Below, one piece after another: positions 26,434 to 33,514 of a stretch of DNA of 64,000 bases. The translations under genes and the position numbers were made by a program. A model generated the notes under the pieces. It worked only from the letters and a program-made list of their open reading frames with translations, did no database searches and was not told the DNA's origin. Positions within the stretch are counted from its first letter, which is position 1, and each line of letters begins with the position of its first letter. The stretch comes from VXNE01 sp965217825 (GTDB lineage: Bacteria > Pseudomonadota > Gammaproteobacteria > Pseudomonadales > Azotimanducaceae), in assembly GCA_965217825.1 (NCBI GenBank), contig OZ244571.1:3906001-3970000 (forward strand), read 5' to 3'.

Positions 26434-26580
26434 GGAACTAACGCCTCTGGGGAGCGCCAGCGACCGCTGGCGATTGTTCCATGGAAGACGAGCGGGGAAG
26501 GGCCAGGAGCCTTCAGCCGGGGAGCGCGAGGGCCTAGGCCGAAGGCCCAGGTTGCGGAAAGTGGGGCGTTCTTCCATCGT
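26429..26580. repeat. Composite repeat (modules C, A and degenerate B) between rsfS and mrdA
   Basis: Module C with two CCATGG sites (about 26430-26485), then one module A core (26508-26537), then a diverged module B ending in GTGGGGCGTTCTTCCAT. It occupies the position of rlmH in the usual gene order and contributes the mrdA initiation codon. Confidence 0.8.
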
Positions 26581-26649
26581 TTCAGGCGAGATGGTACGCC
26601 ACCGGCGCCTGAGCGACACACCCAGAGCGCGGTAGCGGGACAGCCCGCG

Positions 26650-26994
26650 TTACGCTTCCGCCAACGGCGAGGCCAGGTCGCTCCACAACCGCTCCAAGTC
26701 GTAAAACGCGCGCGTCTCGGTTTGCATCACGTGCACCACCACATCCGCAAGGTCGAGCAATACCCATTCGCCAATGTCGGCGCCTTCCATACCCAGAATC
26801 TGCGCCGAACGACCTTTTGCCGCATCGTGCACAGCGTCGACCAGCGCCCGCACATGACGTCTCGAAGTGCCGGTGACCAAAATCATGTAGTCCGTGACAT
26901 CAGTCAAGGCCGCCACATCGAGGACCACCACATCCCGTCCCCGGCGATCCATGATCGCCTCCACGACGAGATCGCGCAGTTCGCTCGGCTGCAT
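26650..26994 (-). CDS. rsfS: Ribosomal silencing factor RsfS
   Basis: Binds ribosomal protein L14 (uL14) and blocks subunit joining under starvation. 114 residues of the RsfS/YbeB/Iojap family with DVVVLDVAALTDVTDYMIL, TGTSRRHVRALVDAV, LGMEGADIGEWVLLDLADVV and HVMQTETRAFYDLERLW. ATG at 26994 is chosen over the TTG just before it. Two module A units separate it from nadD; a composite repeat separates it from mrdA, where rlmH is normally found. Confidence 0.95.
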   Translation of the reverse strand: MQPSELRDLVVEAIMDRRGRDVVVLDVAALTDVTDYMILVTGTSRRHVRALVDAVHDAAKGRSAQILGMEGADIGEWVLLDLADVVVHVMQTETRAFYDLERLWSDLASPLAEA

Positions 26995-26997
26995 CAA

Positions 26998-27090
26998 CTT
27001 CTTGCGAGGGGCATCCCCCTCGCGCTCCCCGGCTGAAGGCTCCTTTCTTGCGAGGGGTACCCCCTCGCGCTCCCCGGCTGAGGGCTCCGT
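26998..27090 (-). repeat. Two module A units in reverse orientation between nadD and rsfS
   Basis: Two tandem copies, about 45 bp each, read on the minus strand as CAGCCGGGGAGCGCGAGGG with the GCGAGGGG/CCCCTCGC palindrome. They fill almost the whole nadD-rsfS gap and supply the sequence (CGCAAGAAG) that sits where the rsfS ribosome binding site should be. Confidence 0.9.
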
Positions 27091-27102
27091 TCTAGTCGCG
27101 AT

Positions 27103-27729
27103 TCAGCGATGGTACAGGCCTCGCTGTTTGATGTAGGTCCAGACGGGGGACGGTAGCAAAGCAGACGCGTCGCCGCCACGGGAAAGAATTCGCCTTATGC
27201 GCGTCGCCGAGACGTCGAGCATCGGGCGTGAAAGTACGAACAGGCACCCGCGTTCGCGCCGCGCCAGGCACGCCGGATCGTCAACCCGGCTGAATCCGGG
27301 CAACGGCACCACCGCGGTCCCCGGTCTCACGACGACAACGATGTGGCAGCGTTCGGCAAACGCCCGGAATCGATGCCAGGTCGCAAAGGTGTCCAAGCCA
27401 TCGCTGCCCACTATCCAGGCAATGGGGTCGCCGTCGCCAAGCGACTCGATGGTGTCGATCGAATACGATGGCCCGCCGCGCCGAAGCTCGATATCGGAAG
27501 CCGCCAGCGCTGCGTCCCCCGAAACGGCGAGACGCAGCATTTCCCATCGGTCCGCCGTGTTCGCCGCAGCCGCGCGATGCGGGGGCTGCGCGGCGAGAAC
27601 CAGGGTGACTGACGGCACGCCGAGGGCGTTCCCGACGGAGCGCGCGGCGTGGAGGTGACCAACATGCACCGGATCGAAAGTACCGCCAAAAAAAGCCCGC
27701 ACCTTCAACGACGTTGAGTTCCTCCGCAT
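27103..27729 (-). CDS. nadD: Nicotinate-nucleotide adenylyltransferase
   Basis: Forms deamido-NAD from nicotinate mononucleotide and ATP, the committed step of NAD synthesis. The nucleotidyltransferase signature FGGTFDPVHVGHLH starts about 11 residues from the ATG at 27729, and the late motif DVSATRIRRIL provides the second phosphate-binding site. 208 residues, normal length; the longer frame upstream is not NadD-like. Its position between proA and rsfS matches Pseudomonas-type order. Confidence 0.94.
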   Translation of the reverse strand: MRRNSTSLKVRAFFGGTFDPVHVGHLHAARSVGNALGVPSVTLVLAAQPPHRAAAANTADRWEMLRLAVSGDAALAASDIELRRGGPSYSIDTIESLGDGDPIAWIVGSDGLDTFATWHRFRAFAERCHIVVVVRPGTAVVPLPGFSRVDDPACLARRERGCLFVLSRPMLDVSATRIRRILSRGGDASALLPSPVWTYIKQRGLYHR

Positions 27730-27871
27730 GGGACGCGCGCATCCATCCCGAGGATAATACGCGGCGATTTCGGTTGCGCAAAGGGGTCGTTCGGAAACCA
27801 CAACTTCGCACCGCTCCTCAAGCTGCGTTGTGTGGCAGGCCACGACCCCGGACACCGAAGGAGTCGCGGCG

Positions 27872-29353
27872 TCATTCTCCGATGTAGCGCGTCCGCACCG
27901 TATAGACGCTGTCTCCAGTAAGTACCGCGCCACGGGCGAACAATCGTCCATGCTCCCAATTGGAAAGGCCCAACTCCGGCTTGTTCAGGGCGAACTGTCC
28001 ATCCACCCATCGCGTATGCCCGTCGCCGACAAAGGGCGCGTTCAATGTTTCGAAGAACCTCCGGTGTTCGTTCGGGTCTTCCGATACGAGGGTACCGACA
28101 AGGCGAGGACTCTGCGCGTTGAACAAGGCAACCGCCTCATCGAGGGAGTTCGCTCGGACGAGGGTAATTTCCGGCGTCTCCTCCCACTCCCACTCAATGC
28201 CGAGCGACTCCCGGGAGATCACCTCGGCCTGCTTCTCGACGACGGTGCCTTGAGCGCGCACGATTCGGACCTCGCTTTCAAAGAGCGCTTGCGGCACCAG
28301 ATCTTCATCGCCAGCGGCAACATGCAGTTTGAACGGCCGGCTGCGGGCGTCACCCGCTTCGAGAAGGCCTTCCAGCACGAGCCGCGCGCGGTCCCGCGCC
28401 CTGGCCCCGACGAGGCAACAGGTATTCAATGTATTGCAGACCTTCCGGTCCAGTGATCGCGCCACCGCCTTCTTCAGGTGATCGCCTTTCGCCGTCTCCG
28501 AGACGACGATCCATGCCCCGCCAGTACCGTGCAGACTTACCGGAGTGCCGACACCGCGAGCCAGCGAGCCGAGCAACTCGACGGTCTGACCGGAACCTCG
28601 CGCCACCGCGAGCGACAACCGCTGATCGAGAAATACCGCCCAACCCGCCGCGTGCGCGGCGCTGTCCACCAGCGAAACCGTTCCCTTCGGCAATCCGGAC
28701 GCGACAAGAGCAGGGTCTATCGCCAGCCGCATGATGCTCCGCGCCGTGGCCAGCGCGTCACTGCCGATGCGGAACACAACCGTATTGCCCCCGCGCAGCA
28801 CGCCGCAGGCGTCCGCGAGGACGTTCGGACGACCTTCGAATACGAACGCCACCACGCCAAGCGCCGCGCCTGTCATCTCGACCCGGAATCCGTCTTGGCG
28901 GATGGTTTCCAGCAACGCGCCGCGGCGAGAGGGGGTGCTCGCCCAACCGCGCATGCCTTCGATCATCTTCTCGCGCATGTCGGCGGATACCGCCAGGCGC
29001 GTCGTCGATCTGCCTCGCGCGCGGGCGCGTTCGACATCTGTCGCGTTGACGGCGGTGATCTCTCGCCACACGGCCTCGTCGGCAAGCGCTTGGGCTCCCC
29101 GCTGGTAGAACATCGCGATGGCATTGTCATCGACCGATCCCATCCGCTCGAACGCGTCAACGGCGCGGTCGACCGCCGCGCGAGCCGCCGCCGCGTCTTC
29201 ACGAGGGATGCGCAGCAGCCCGGCGCCCGGATCCGCGATCACGCGGTCTCCGGGCTGAAATGCGGATGCGAACGCCTCGTCGACAGGGAACGCGGTACCG
29301 TCCGGTGCAAGCACCGTCGAACCGGGCCGCAGTGCTGTCAATGCCCTAGACAT
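27872..29353 (-). CDS. proA: Gamma-glutamyl phosphate reductase-like aldehyde dehydrogenase
   Basis: Aldehyde dehydrogenase superfamily, ProA branch: reduces gamma-glutamyl phosphate to glutamate semialdehyde for proline synthesis. ProA-like features are MTGAALGVVAFVFEGRPNV, ACGVLRGGNTVVFRIGSDAL, the Cys in DRKVCNTLNTCCLV, HTRWVDGQFALNKPELG and LTGDSVYTVRTRY. At 493 residues it is about 70 longer than standard ProA because of an unusual N-terminal ~70 residues (RPGSTVLAPDGTAFPVDEA...). The family and the adjacent nadD support proA, but a related aldehyde dehydrogenase with another substrate is possible. Confidence 0.75.
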   Translation of the reverse strand: MSRALTALRPGSTVLAPDGTAFPVDEAFASAFQPGDRVIADPGAGLLRIPREDAAAARAAVDRAVDAFERMGSVDDNAIAMFYQRGAQALADEAVWREITAVNATDVERARARGRSTTRLAVSADMREKMIEGMRGWASTPSRRGALLETIRQDGFRVEMTGAALGVVAFVFEGRPNVLADACGVLRGGNTVVFRIGSDALATARSIMRLAIDPALVASGLPKGTVSLVDSAAHAAGWAVFLDQRLSLAVARGSGQTVELLGSLARGVGTPVSLHGTGGAWIVVSETAKGDHLKKAVARSLDRKVCNTLNTCCLVGARARDRARLVLEGLLEAGDARSRPFKLHVAAGDEDLVPQALFESEVRIVRAQGTVVEKQAEVISRESLGIEWEWEETPEITLVRANSLDEAVALFNAQSPRLVGTLVSEDPNEHRRFFETLNAPFVGDGHTRWVDGQFALNKPELGLSNWEHGRLFARGAVLTGDSVYTVRTRYIGE

Positions 29354-29448
29354 AATGTTTTGACCTGCCCGTCCTCAAGTGCGTGGATTATCTTGGGGAC
29401 CGGCCATTATGGCCACCGTGACAGAGCCAGAATTGAGGAGGGCAGGCA

Positions 29449-30666
29449 ATGCGAGACTTTAGACCAACCGAGCAGGAAACGGTATCGATGGAAGGGCGGG
29501 GGATTCGCCCGAACTATGCGGCGCATGTGGGACTGGACGTGCACAAGAACAGCATCGCAGTGGCGGTGGCGCCCGCGGGGCGCGAGCCGCCGGTCTATGT
29601 CGGCGAGATCGCGAACCGGCCATTGGCGATCGGCAAGCTGGCGGAGAAGCTGGCGCGGACGCATGGCGGCGAGGTGATGCTGTTCAGTTACGAGGCGGGG
29701 CCGTGCGGCTACGAGGTGTACCGGCAACTGACGGGGATGGGATTCGATTGCGAGGTGGTGGCGCCGTCGCGGATCCCGAAGGCGCCGGGCGAGCGGATCA
29801 AGACGGACCGGCGGGACGCGGTCAAGCTGGCGCGGCTGTCGCGCAGCGGGGAGTTGACGCCGGTGTGGGTGCCGGACGAGGACCGGGAGGCGATGCGGGA
29901 CCTGGTGCGGGCGCGGGCGGACTTCAAGCGGGCCGAGCTCAAGGCGCGCCAGCAGCTGGGCGCGTTTCTGCTGCGCCACGGGCGTCGCTGGTCGCGCGGG
30001 CGCTGGACGCGGGCGCACTACGCGTGGCTGGACGGGCAGCGCTTCGAGCGCGCTTGGGAGGAAGGGGCGTTTCGGGAATATCTGGACGCGGCGCGGGCGG
30101 CGAGCGACCGGGTGGCGGCGTTGACGAAGCGGCTGCACGACGCGCTGCCGGATTGGTCGCTGGCGCCGGTGGCGCGCTCGCTGGCGGCGCTGCGCGGCGT
30201 GGACACGCTGACGGCGACGACGCTTCTGGCGGAGCTGGGCGATGTGAGCCGCTTCGACTCGCCGCGGCAGTTGATGGGCTATCTGGGATTGGTGCCGAGC
30301 GAGCACAGTTCCGGGGGGCGGCGCCGACAGGGCGGGATCACGCGGACCGGCAACGGCCATGCGCGTCGCGCGCTGGTGGAGTCGGCCTGGAGCTACCGGT
30401 TTCCGGCGCGGCGCACGGCGCATCTCGAGCGCAAGGCGGCCGCGGCCTCCGGCGAAGCCAAGGCGATCGCCTGGAAGGCCCAGCGCCGGTTGTGCGGTCG
30501 GTACCGGCGCCTGATCGAGTCGGGCAAGAACAGCAAGCAGGCAAACGTGGCCGTGGCCCGGGAGTTGAGCGGCTTCGTCTGGGACATCGTCCGTCGGGAG
30601 ATGGCCCGGATCCCGCCGGCCTCCGGCTCGCCGAAAGCCGACGCCGACGCGACCGGCATCGGGTAG
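29449..30666 (+). CDS. IS110/IS1111-family transposase (DEDD recombinase)
   Basis: An RNA-guided DEDD transposase. The N-terminal RuvC-like domain carries Asp30 (GLDVHKN), Glu82 (SYEAGPCG) and the pair Asp120/Asp123 (IKTDRRDAVKLA); the C-terminal transposase-20 domain has VDTLTATTLLAELGD, LMGYLGLVPSEHSSGGRRRQGGITRTGN and the downstream ALVESAW segment where the family Ser lies. The frame is intact (405 residues) with GAGGAGGG before the ATG. IS110 elements encode a noncoding bridge RNA beside the gene; only 95 bp separate it from proA upstream, so a 3' (IS1111-type) location is more likely. Exact element ends were not fixed. It may have displaced the native proA promoter. Confidence 0.93.
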   Translation: MRDFRPTEQETVSMEGRGIRPNYAAHVGLDVHKNSIAVAVAPAGREPPVYVGEIANRPLAIGKLAEKLARTHGGEVMLFSYEAGPCGYEVYRQLTGMGFDCEVVAPSRIPKAPGERIKTDRRDAVKLARLSRSGELTPVWVPDEDREAMRDLVRARADFKRAELKARQQLGAFLLRHGRRWSRGRWTRAHYAWLDGQRFERAWEEGAFREYLDAARAASDRVAALTKRLHDALPDWSLAPVARSLAALRGVDTLTATTLLAELGDVSRFDSPRQLMGYLGLVPSEHSSGGRRRQGGITRTGNGHARRALVESAWSYRFPARRTAHLERKAAAASGEAKAIAWKAQRRLCGRYRRLIESGKNSKQANVAVARELSGFVWDIVRREMARIPPASGSPKADADATGIG

Positions 30667-30680
30667 CGAAGAGGTCGGGG

Positions 30681-30899
30681 CGTGTTGAGTCAGGGCAGGA
30701 TCGGGCCGGTGTGGAGAACCCTTGTTCGGGCTATAACCGGTGCCGTCGGTACGATCCCCGAGCGGGCGTATCGGTCGGTGATCCCTGCCACTAGAGAAAG
30801 GCCAGCTCCGCGACGCAGTGAAGTCCGGTGGTACCCAATCCACGCATATCAGCATGATCCACCGTCGCAATCAGCCCGGCCTTGTCCTGACTCAACACG
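30681..30899. repeat. Inverted-repeat-bounded segment downstream of the IS110 transposase
   Basis: CGTGTTGAGTCAGG at 30681 is repeated inverted at 30886-30899; over 26 bp the arms match at 22 positions, all four differences being transitions. The enclosed DNA has a short minus-strand reading frame ending at 30791 (residues GLIATVDHADMRGLGT near its end) that looks like the tail of a lost gene. This may hold the IS 3' end and its candidate bridge RNA (30667-30840), but no fold could be confirmed by eye. No other gene is seen between 30667 and 31223. Confidence 0.5.
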
Positions 30900-30926
30900 C
30901 CTCCGGCGCTCGCGAGGCGTCCGACC

Positions 30927-31069
30927 GCGCGGTGGATATGTGGACGAGTCCTTCGGACCGGCGCGCGCCCTTCGGGCCGTGTGGACAGCCCCCGGACAAC
31001 GCGCTGGACGCGCGTTGCCCACCGGGCCTGCCCACACTCGCGCGCCTCTCGCCCACATATCCACCGCGC
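30927..31069. repeat. 143-bp multi-hairpin palindromic element
   Basis: Perfect 17-bp terminal inverted repeats (GCGCGGTGGATATGTGG at 30927-30943, complement at 31053-31069). Inside are GTCC-TTC-GGAC, GCCC-TTC-GGGC, and a nested arm GTGTGG...CCACAC enclosing CAACGCG...CGCGTTG. The whole can fold as a cloverleaf. No open frame of interest. It is either a MITE or a structured RNA gene. Confidence 0.65.
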
Positions 31070-31141
31070 CAACAACAAGCTTTTGCAAGGAGAATGAAGT
31101 GAGAGTTCCGTGAGCCATCTTGACAGGTCAAAACATATCAG

Positions 31142-31183
31142 CCTGCATATTGCACCAAGCAGCTTGTTGAGTAGTCGAATGCC
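31142..31183 (+). repeat. Solo left end of the CCCGCATATC MITE family
   Basis: Matches the left end of the element at 44421 (GCATAT, CACCAAG, GCTTGTTGAGT, GAATG, CAT in the same order and spacing) with several substitutions. No right end is found nearby, so it is a decayed or solo end. Confidence 0.6.
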
Positions 31184-31223
31184 ATCAAATCCGGTCGCGC
31201 TATGCAATCCCGCACACACCTGC

Positions 31224-31850
31224 TCAAGGCTTGTCCCTGACCGCTCCCTCGACCAGGCGGCGAATCTCGGCCAGGCGTTCGAGCGCTCCAGGCATCTGCA
31301 ACAGGGTTTGCTTGACCTCCGGCGGGAACGGAAGCACGTCGGCCAGCCGCCAACCCAGCGCTCGCGCATCGTCCATGTCGACATCTTCCGCCCTGCTCCC
31401 CGACCATCCGGACGCCTCCGGATGTCGCATTATCTCGCGCAGGAGCGCGGTCAATCCTTCGAATCCCCGGCCCACGGGACAAGCGCTTTCCTCCGGAAGA
31501 AACTCGACATCGCCGAGCAACAGGTGGTCTGCCTGTTCGCTTGTGGCGGTGATGCGGAACTTGCTCCCGCCGCCAATCCTGATCAGGAGATGACCCCCGT
31601 CAGCCTGGTCGAAATCGACGATGCGCGCCGAGGTGCCGATCTCGTGGATTTCCGGTTGCCCCATGCCGGCGCCATAGGTGTCGGCACCTCTGCGGATGAG
31701 CACGACCCCGAATCCGGCATCTTCCCGCATGCACCGACGTACCAGGTCCAGGTACCTCGCTTCGAAGATCCGCAGGGGCATGGACCCGCCTGGAACCAGC
31801 ACCTGGCCGAGCGGAAACAGCGGCAGTTCGCTCGGGGAAGATTTCGCCAT
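31224..31850 (-). CDS. Lon N-terminal-domain (LON substrate-binding) protein
   Basis: A stand-alone LON domain of 208 residues: LPLFPLGQVLVPGGSMPLRIFEARYLDLVRRCMRED is the classical beginning, then FGVVLIRRG, EIGTSARIVDF and a helical C-terminal half (LPFPPEVKQTLLQMPGALERLAEIRRLV). There is no ATPase or protease domain, so it is not Lon; such proteins are thought to bind peptides or act with other proteins, without a defined role. ATG at 31850. It is divergent from uppP with only 32 bp between starts, so the promoters overlap. Confidence 0.88.
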   Translation of the reverse strand: MAKSSPSELPLFPLGQVLVPGGSMPLRIFEARYLDLVRRCMREDAGFGVVLIRRGADTYGAGMGQPEIHEIGTSARIVDFDQADGGHLLIRIGGGSKFRITATSEQADHLLLGDVEFLPEESACPVGRGFEGLTALLREIMRHPEASGWSGSRAEDVDMDDARALGWRLADVLPFPPEVKQTLLQMPGALERLAEIRRLVEGAVRDKP

Positions 31851-31882
31851 GGCGGCACCTTAACACGTAGACTTACTACCGC

Positions 31883-32668
31883 GTGGACCTCTCCCAAGTC
31901 ATTGTCCTGGCACTGATCCAGGGTATTACGGAATTTCTCCCGATCTCCAGTTCCGCGCACCTGATATTGTCGGCGCAGCTGACCGCCTGGCCGGACCAGG
32001 GCCTCTTGTTCGATGTCGCCGTGCATCTCGGATCGCTGACCGCCGTCATCGTCTACTTTCGCGTCGAGTTGACGCGCTTCGCCGCCGACGCCTTTCGACT
32101 TCGTGCCGGCCCACCGGCTCTGCTGTTGTCCAAGGTGGCCTTGGCGACCGTTCCCGCGGCTCTCGCCGGACTGCTGTTCAAACCCTTCATCGAGGTGGAA
32201 CTGCGCACCGTCGGCGTGATCGCCGTCGCAACCATCGCTTTCGCCATTCCGCTGTGGTGGGCAGACCGCCGGGTAACGTCGACGCGGGACGAGCACGCCT
32301 TGTCCTATCCGCAAGCGGCCGTGGTCGGCCTCGCGCAGGCGCTGGCCCTGGTACCCGGCGTCTCCCGTTCGGGGATCACCATCACCGCCGCGCTGCTGGT
32401 CGGGCTAGGGCGGGAAGGCGCGGCGCGGTTTTCCTTCATGCTCGCGATTCCCACCATCGCGGGAGCAGCCCTGCTGTCCGCCGTCGACGCCCGCAACGCG
32501 CCCCAAGTGGTGGCGTGGGCGGACCTGGGCCTGGGATTCGTCGTATCAGCGGCCGCGGCGTACGGTTGCATCTCTGCGTTTGTCGCTCTCGTGAACCGCA
32601 CGGGGATGACGCCCTACGTCGTCTACCGACTGGTTCTCGGCGCGGTGCTGCTATGGCTTTTCGTTTGA
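31883..32668 (+). CDS. uppP: Undecaprenyl-diphosphatase
   Basis: Recycles undecaprenyl diphosphate to the monophosphate carrier for cell wall synthesis in the inner membrane; overexpression gives bacitracin resistance. The BacA signature QGITEFLPISSSAHL begins at 13, with the catalytic Glu17 and Ser/His in reach, and the second motif VPGVSRSGIT lies about residues 157-166. Eight hydrophobic segments over 261 residues, normal length. GTG start at 31883. Confidence 0.95.
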   Translation: MDLSQVIVLALIQGITEFLPISSSAHLILSAQLTAWPDQGLLFDVAVHLGSLTAVIVYFRVELTRFAADAFRLRAGPPALLLSKVALATVPAALAGLLFKPFIEVELRTVGVIAVATIAFAIPLWWADRRVTSTRDEHALSYPQAAVVGLAQALALVPGVSRSGITITAALLVGLGREGAARFSFMLAIPTIAGAALLSAVDARNAPQVVAWADLGLGFVVSAAAAYGCISAFVALVNRTGMTPYVVYRLVLGAVLLWLFV

Positions 32669-32670
32669 TG

Positions 32671-32834
32671 GCCAGCGCCATAAAATCCGTCGCCCTTCCG
32701 GGCGCCGTGTTTTACCCCCGCCCAAGCCCACCTATCATCTTGTCGATCTTGCCGCTAATGCGCCAAGTCCGACAAGCTGCCAGCGCCATAAAATCCGTCG
32801 CCCTTCCGGGCGCTTTGTTCTACCCGCGCCCAAG
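32671..32834. terminator. Pair of 56-bp direct repeats with terminator-like hairpins between uppP and ssb
   Basis: Two near-identical copies (32671-32726 and 32779-32834) contain GCCAGCGCCATAAAATCCGT, then CGCCC-TTCC-GGGCG as a stem-loop, then TTTAC or TTCTAC and CGCCCAAG. The genes converge here; on the plus strand a T-rich tract follows the hairpin, and on the minus strand ATTTTA does. They may act as a bidirectional terminator pair. Confidence 0.45.
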
Positions 32835-32871
32835 CCGCAAAAGCCGCGCCTCGCCCGAGCAGAATCTGCCG

Positions 32872-33357
32872 CTAGAACGGTATGTCGTCGTCCAGGTCGT
32901 CGAGATCGTCCGCCGCTTCGGCTGCAGGCGCCGTAGGCGCCGCGCCCCGCGCCGGCTGCGCACGTTCCGGGGCGGCGCTCCCCCGGGGGGGCGGGGCATA
33001 GTCTGCGGACGCATCGCCGCCGCGACTGTCGAGCATCTGCATGTCACGCGCGACGATTTCCGTGGTGTAGCGCGTCTGGCCTTCGCGGTCCTCCCAGGAG
33101 CGGGTCTGCAGCCGACCCTCGATGTAGCACTTCGAACCCCTGCGCAGGTACTGGCCGGCAATCTCGGCCAGCCGCGCGAAGCATACGACCCTGTGCCACT
33201 CCGTCCGCTCCTGCTGTTCATTGGATTCGCGGTCGCGCCACTGATCCGTGGTAGCGAGGCTCAAGGTCGTCACCGCGCTGCCGCCTTGCGTGTAACGCGT
33301 CTCTGGATCGCGGCCCAGATTGCCTATGAGAATGACCTTGTTGATGCCCCGCGCCAT
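32872..33357 (-). CDS. ssb: Single-stranded DNA-binding protein
   Basis: Coats single-stranded DNA in replication and repair as a homotetramer. OB-fold (1-110) starting ARGINKVILIGNLGRDPETRY, with WHRVVCFARLAEIAGQYLRRG and YIEGRLQTRSWED; a Pro/Ala-rich linker follows, ending in the acidic tip DDLDDDIPF that recruits partners. 161 residues. It is divergent from uvrA as in E. coli, an arrangement that allows SOS control of both; no clear LexA box was identified by eye. Confidence 0.96.
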   Translation of the reverse strand: MARGINKVILIGNLGRDPETRYTQGGSAVTTLSLATTDQWRDRESNEQQERTEWHRVVCFARLAEIAGQYLRRGSKCYIEGRLQTRSWEDREGQTRYTTEIVARDMQMLDSRGGDASADYAPPPRGSAAPERAQPARGAAPTAPAAEAADDLDDLDDDIPF

Positions 33358-33514
33358 GGCTCGTCTTCGTTTGTGGAAAAAGGTGGTTCAATATAGCGCA
33401 AGGCACAGCCTGGGACTAGGAAGATTGCCGCGTCGCCATGTGGGACAATGGCGCTGTTGCGGCAGCGTTTTCGACCGCGTATTTTCGCGGGTTTGACTGG
33501 ACCACAAGGCGCGA

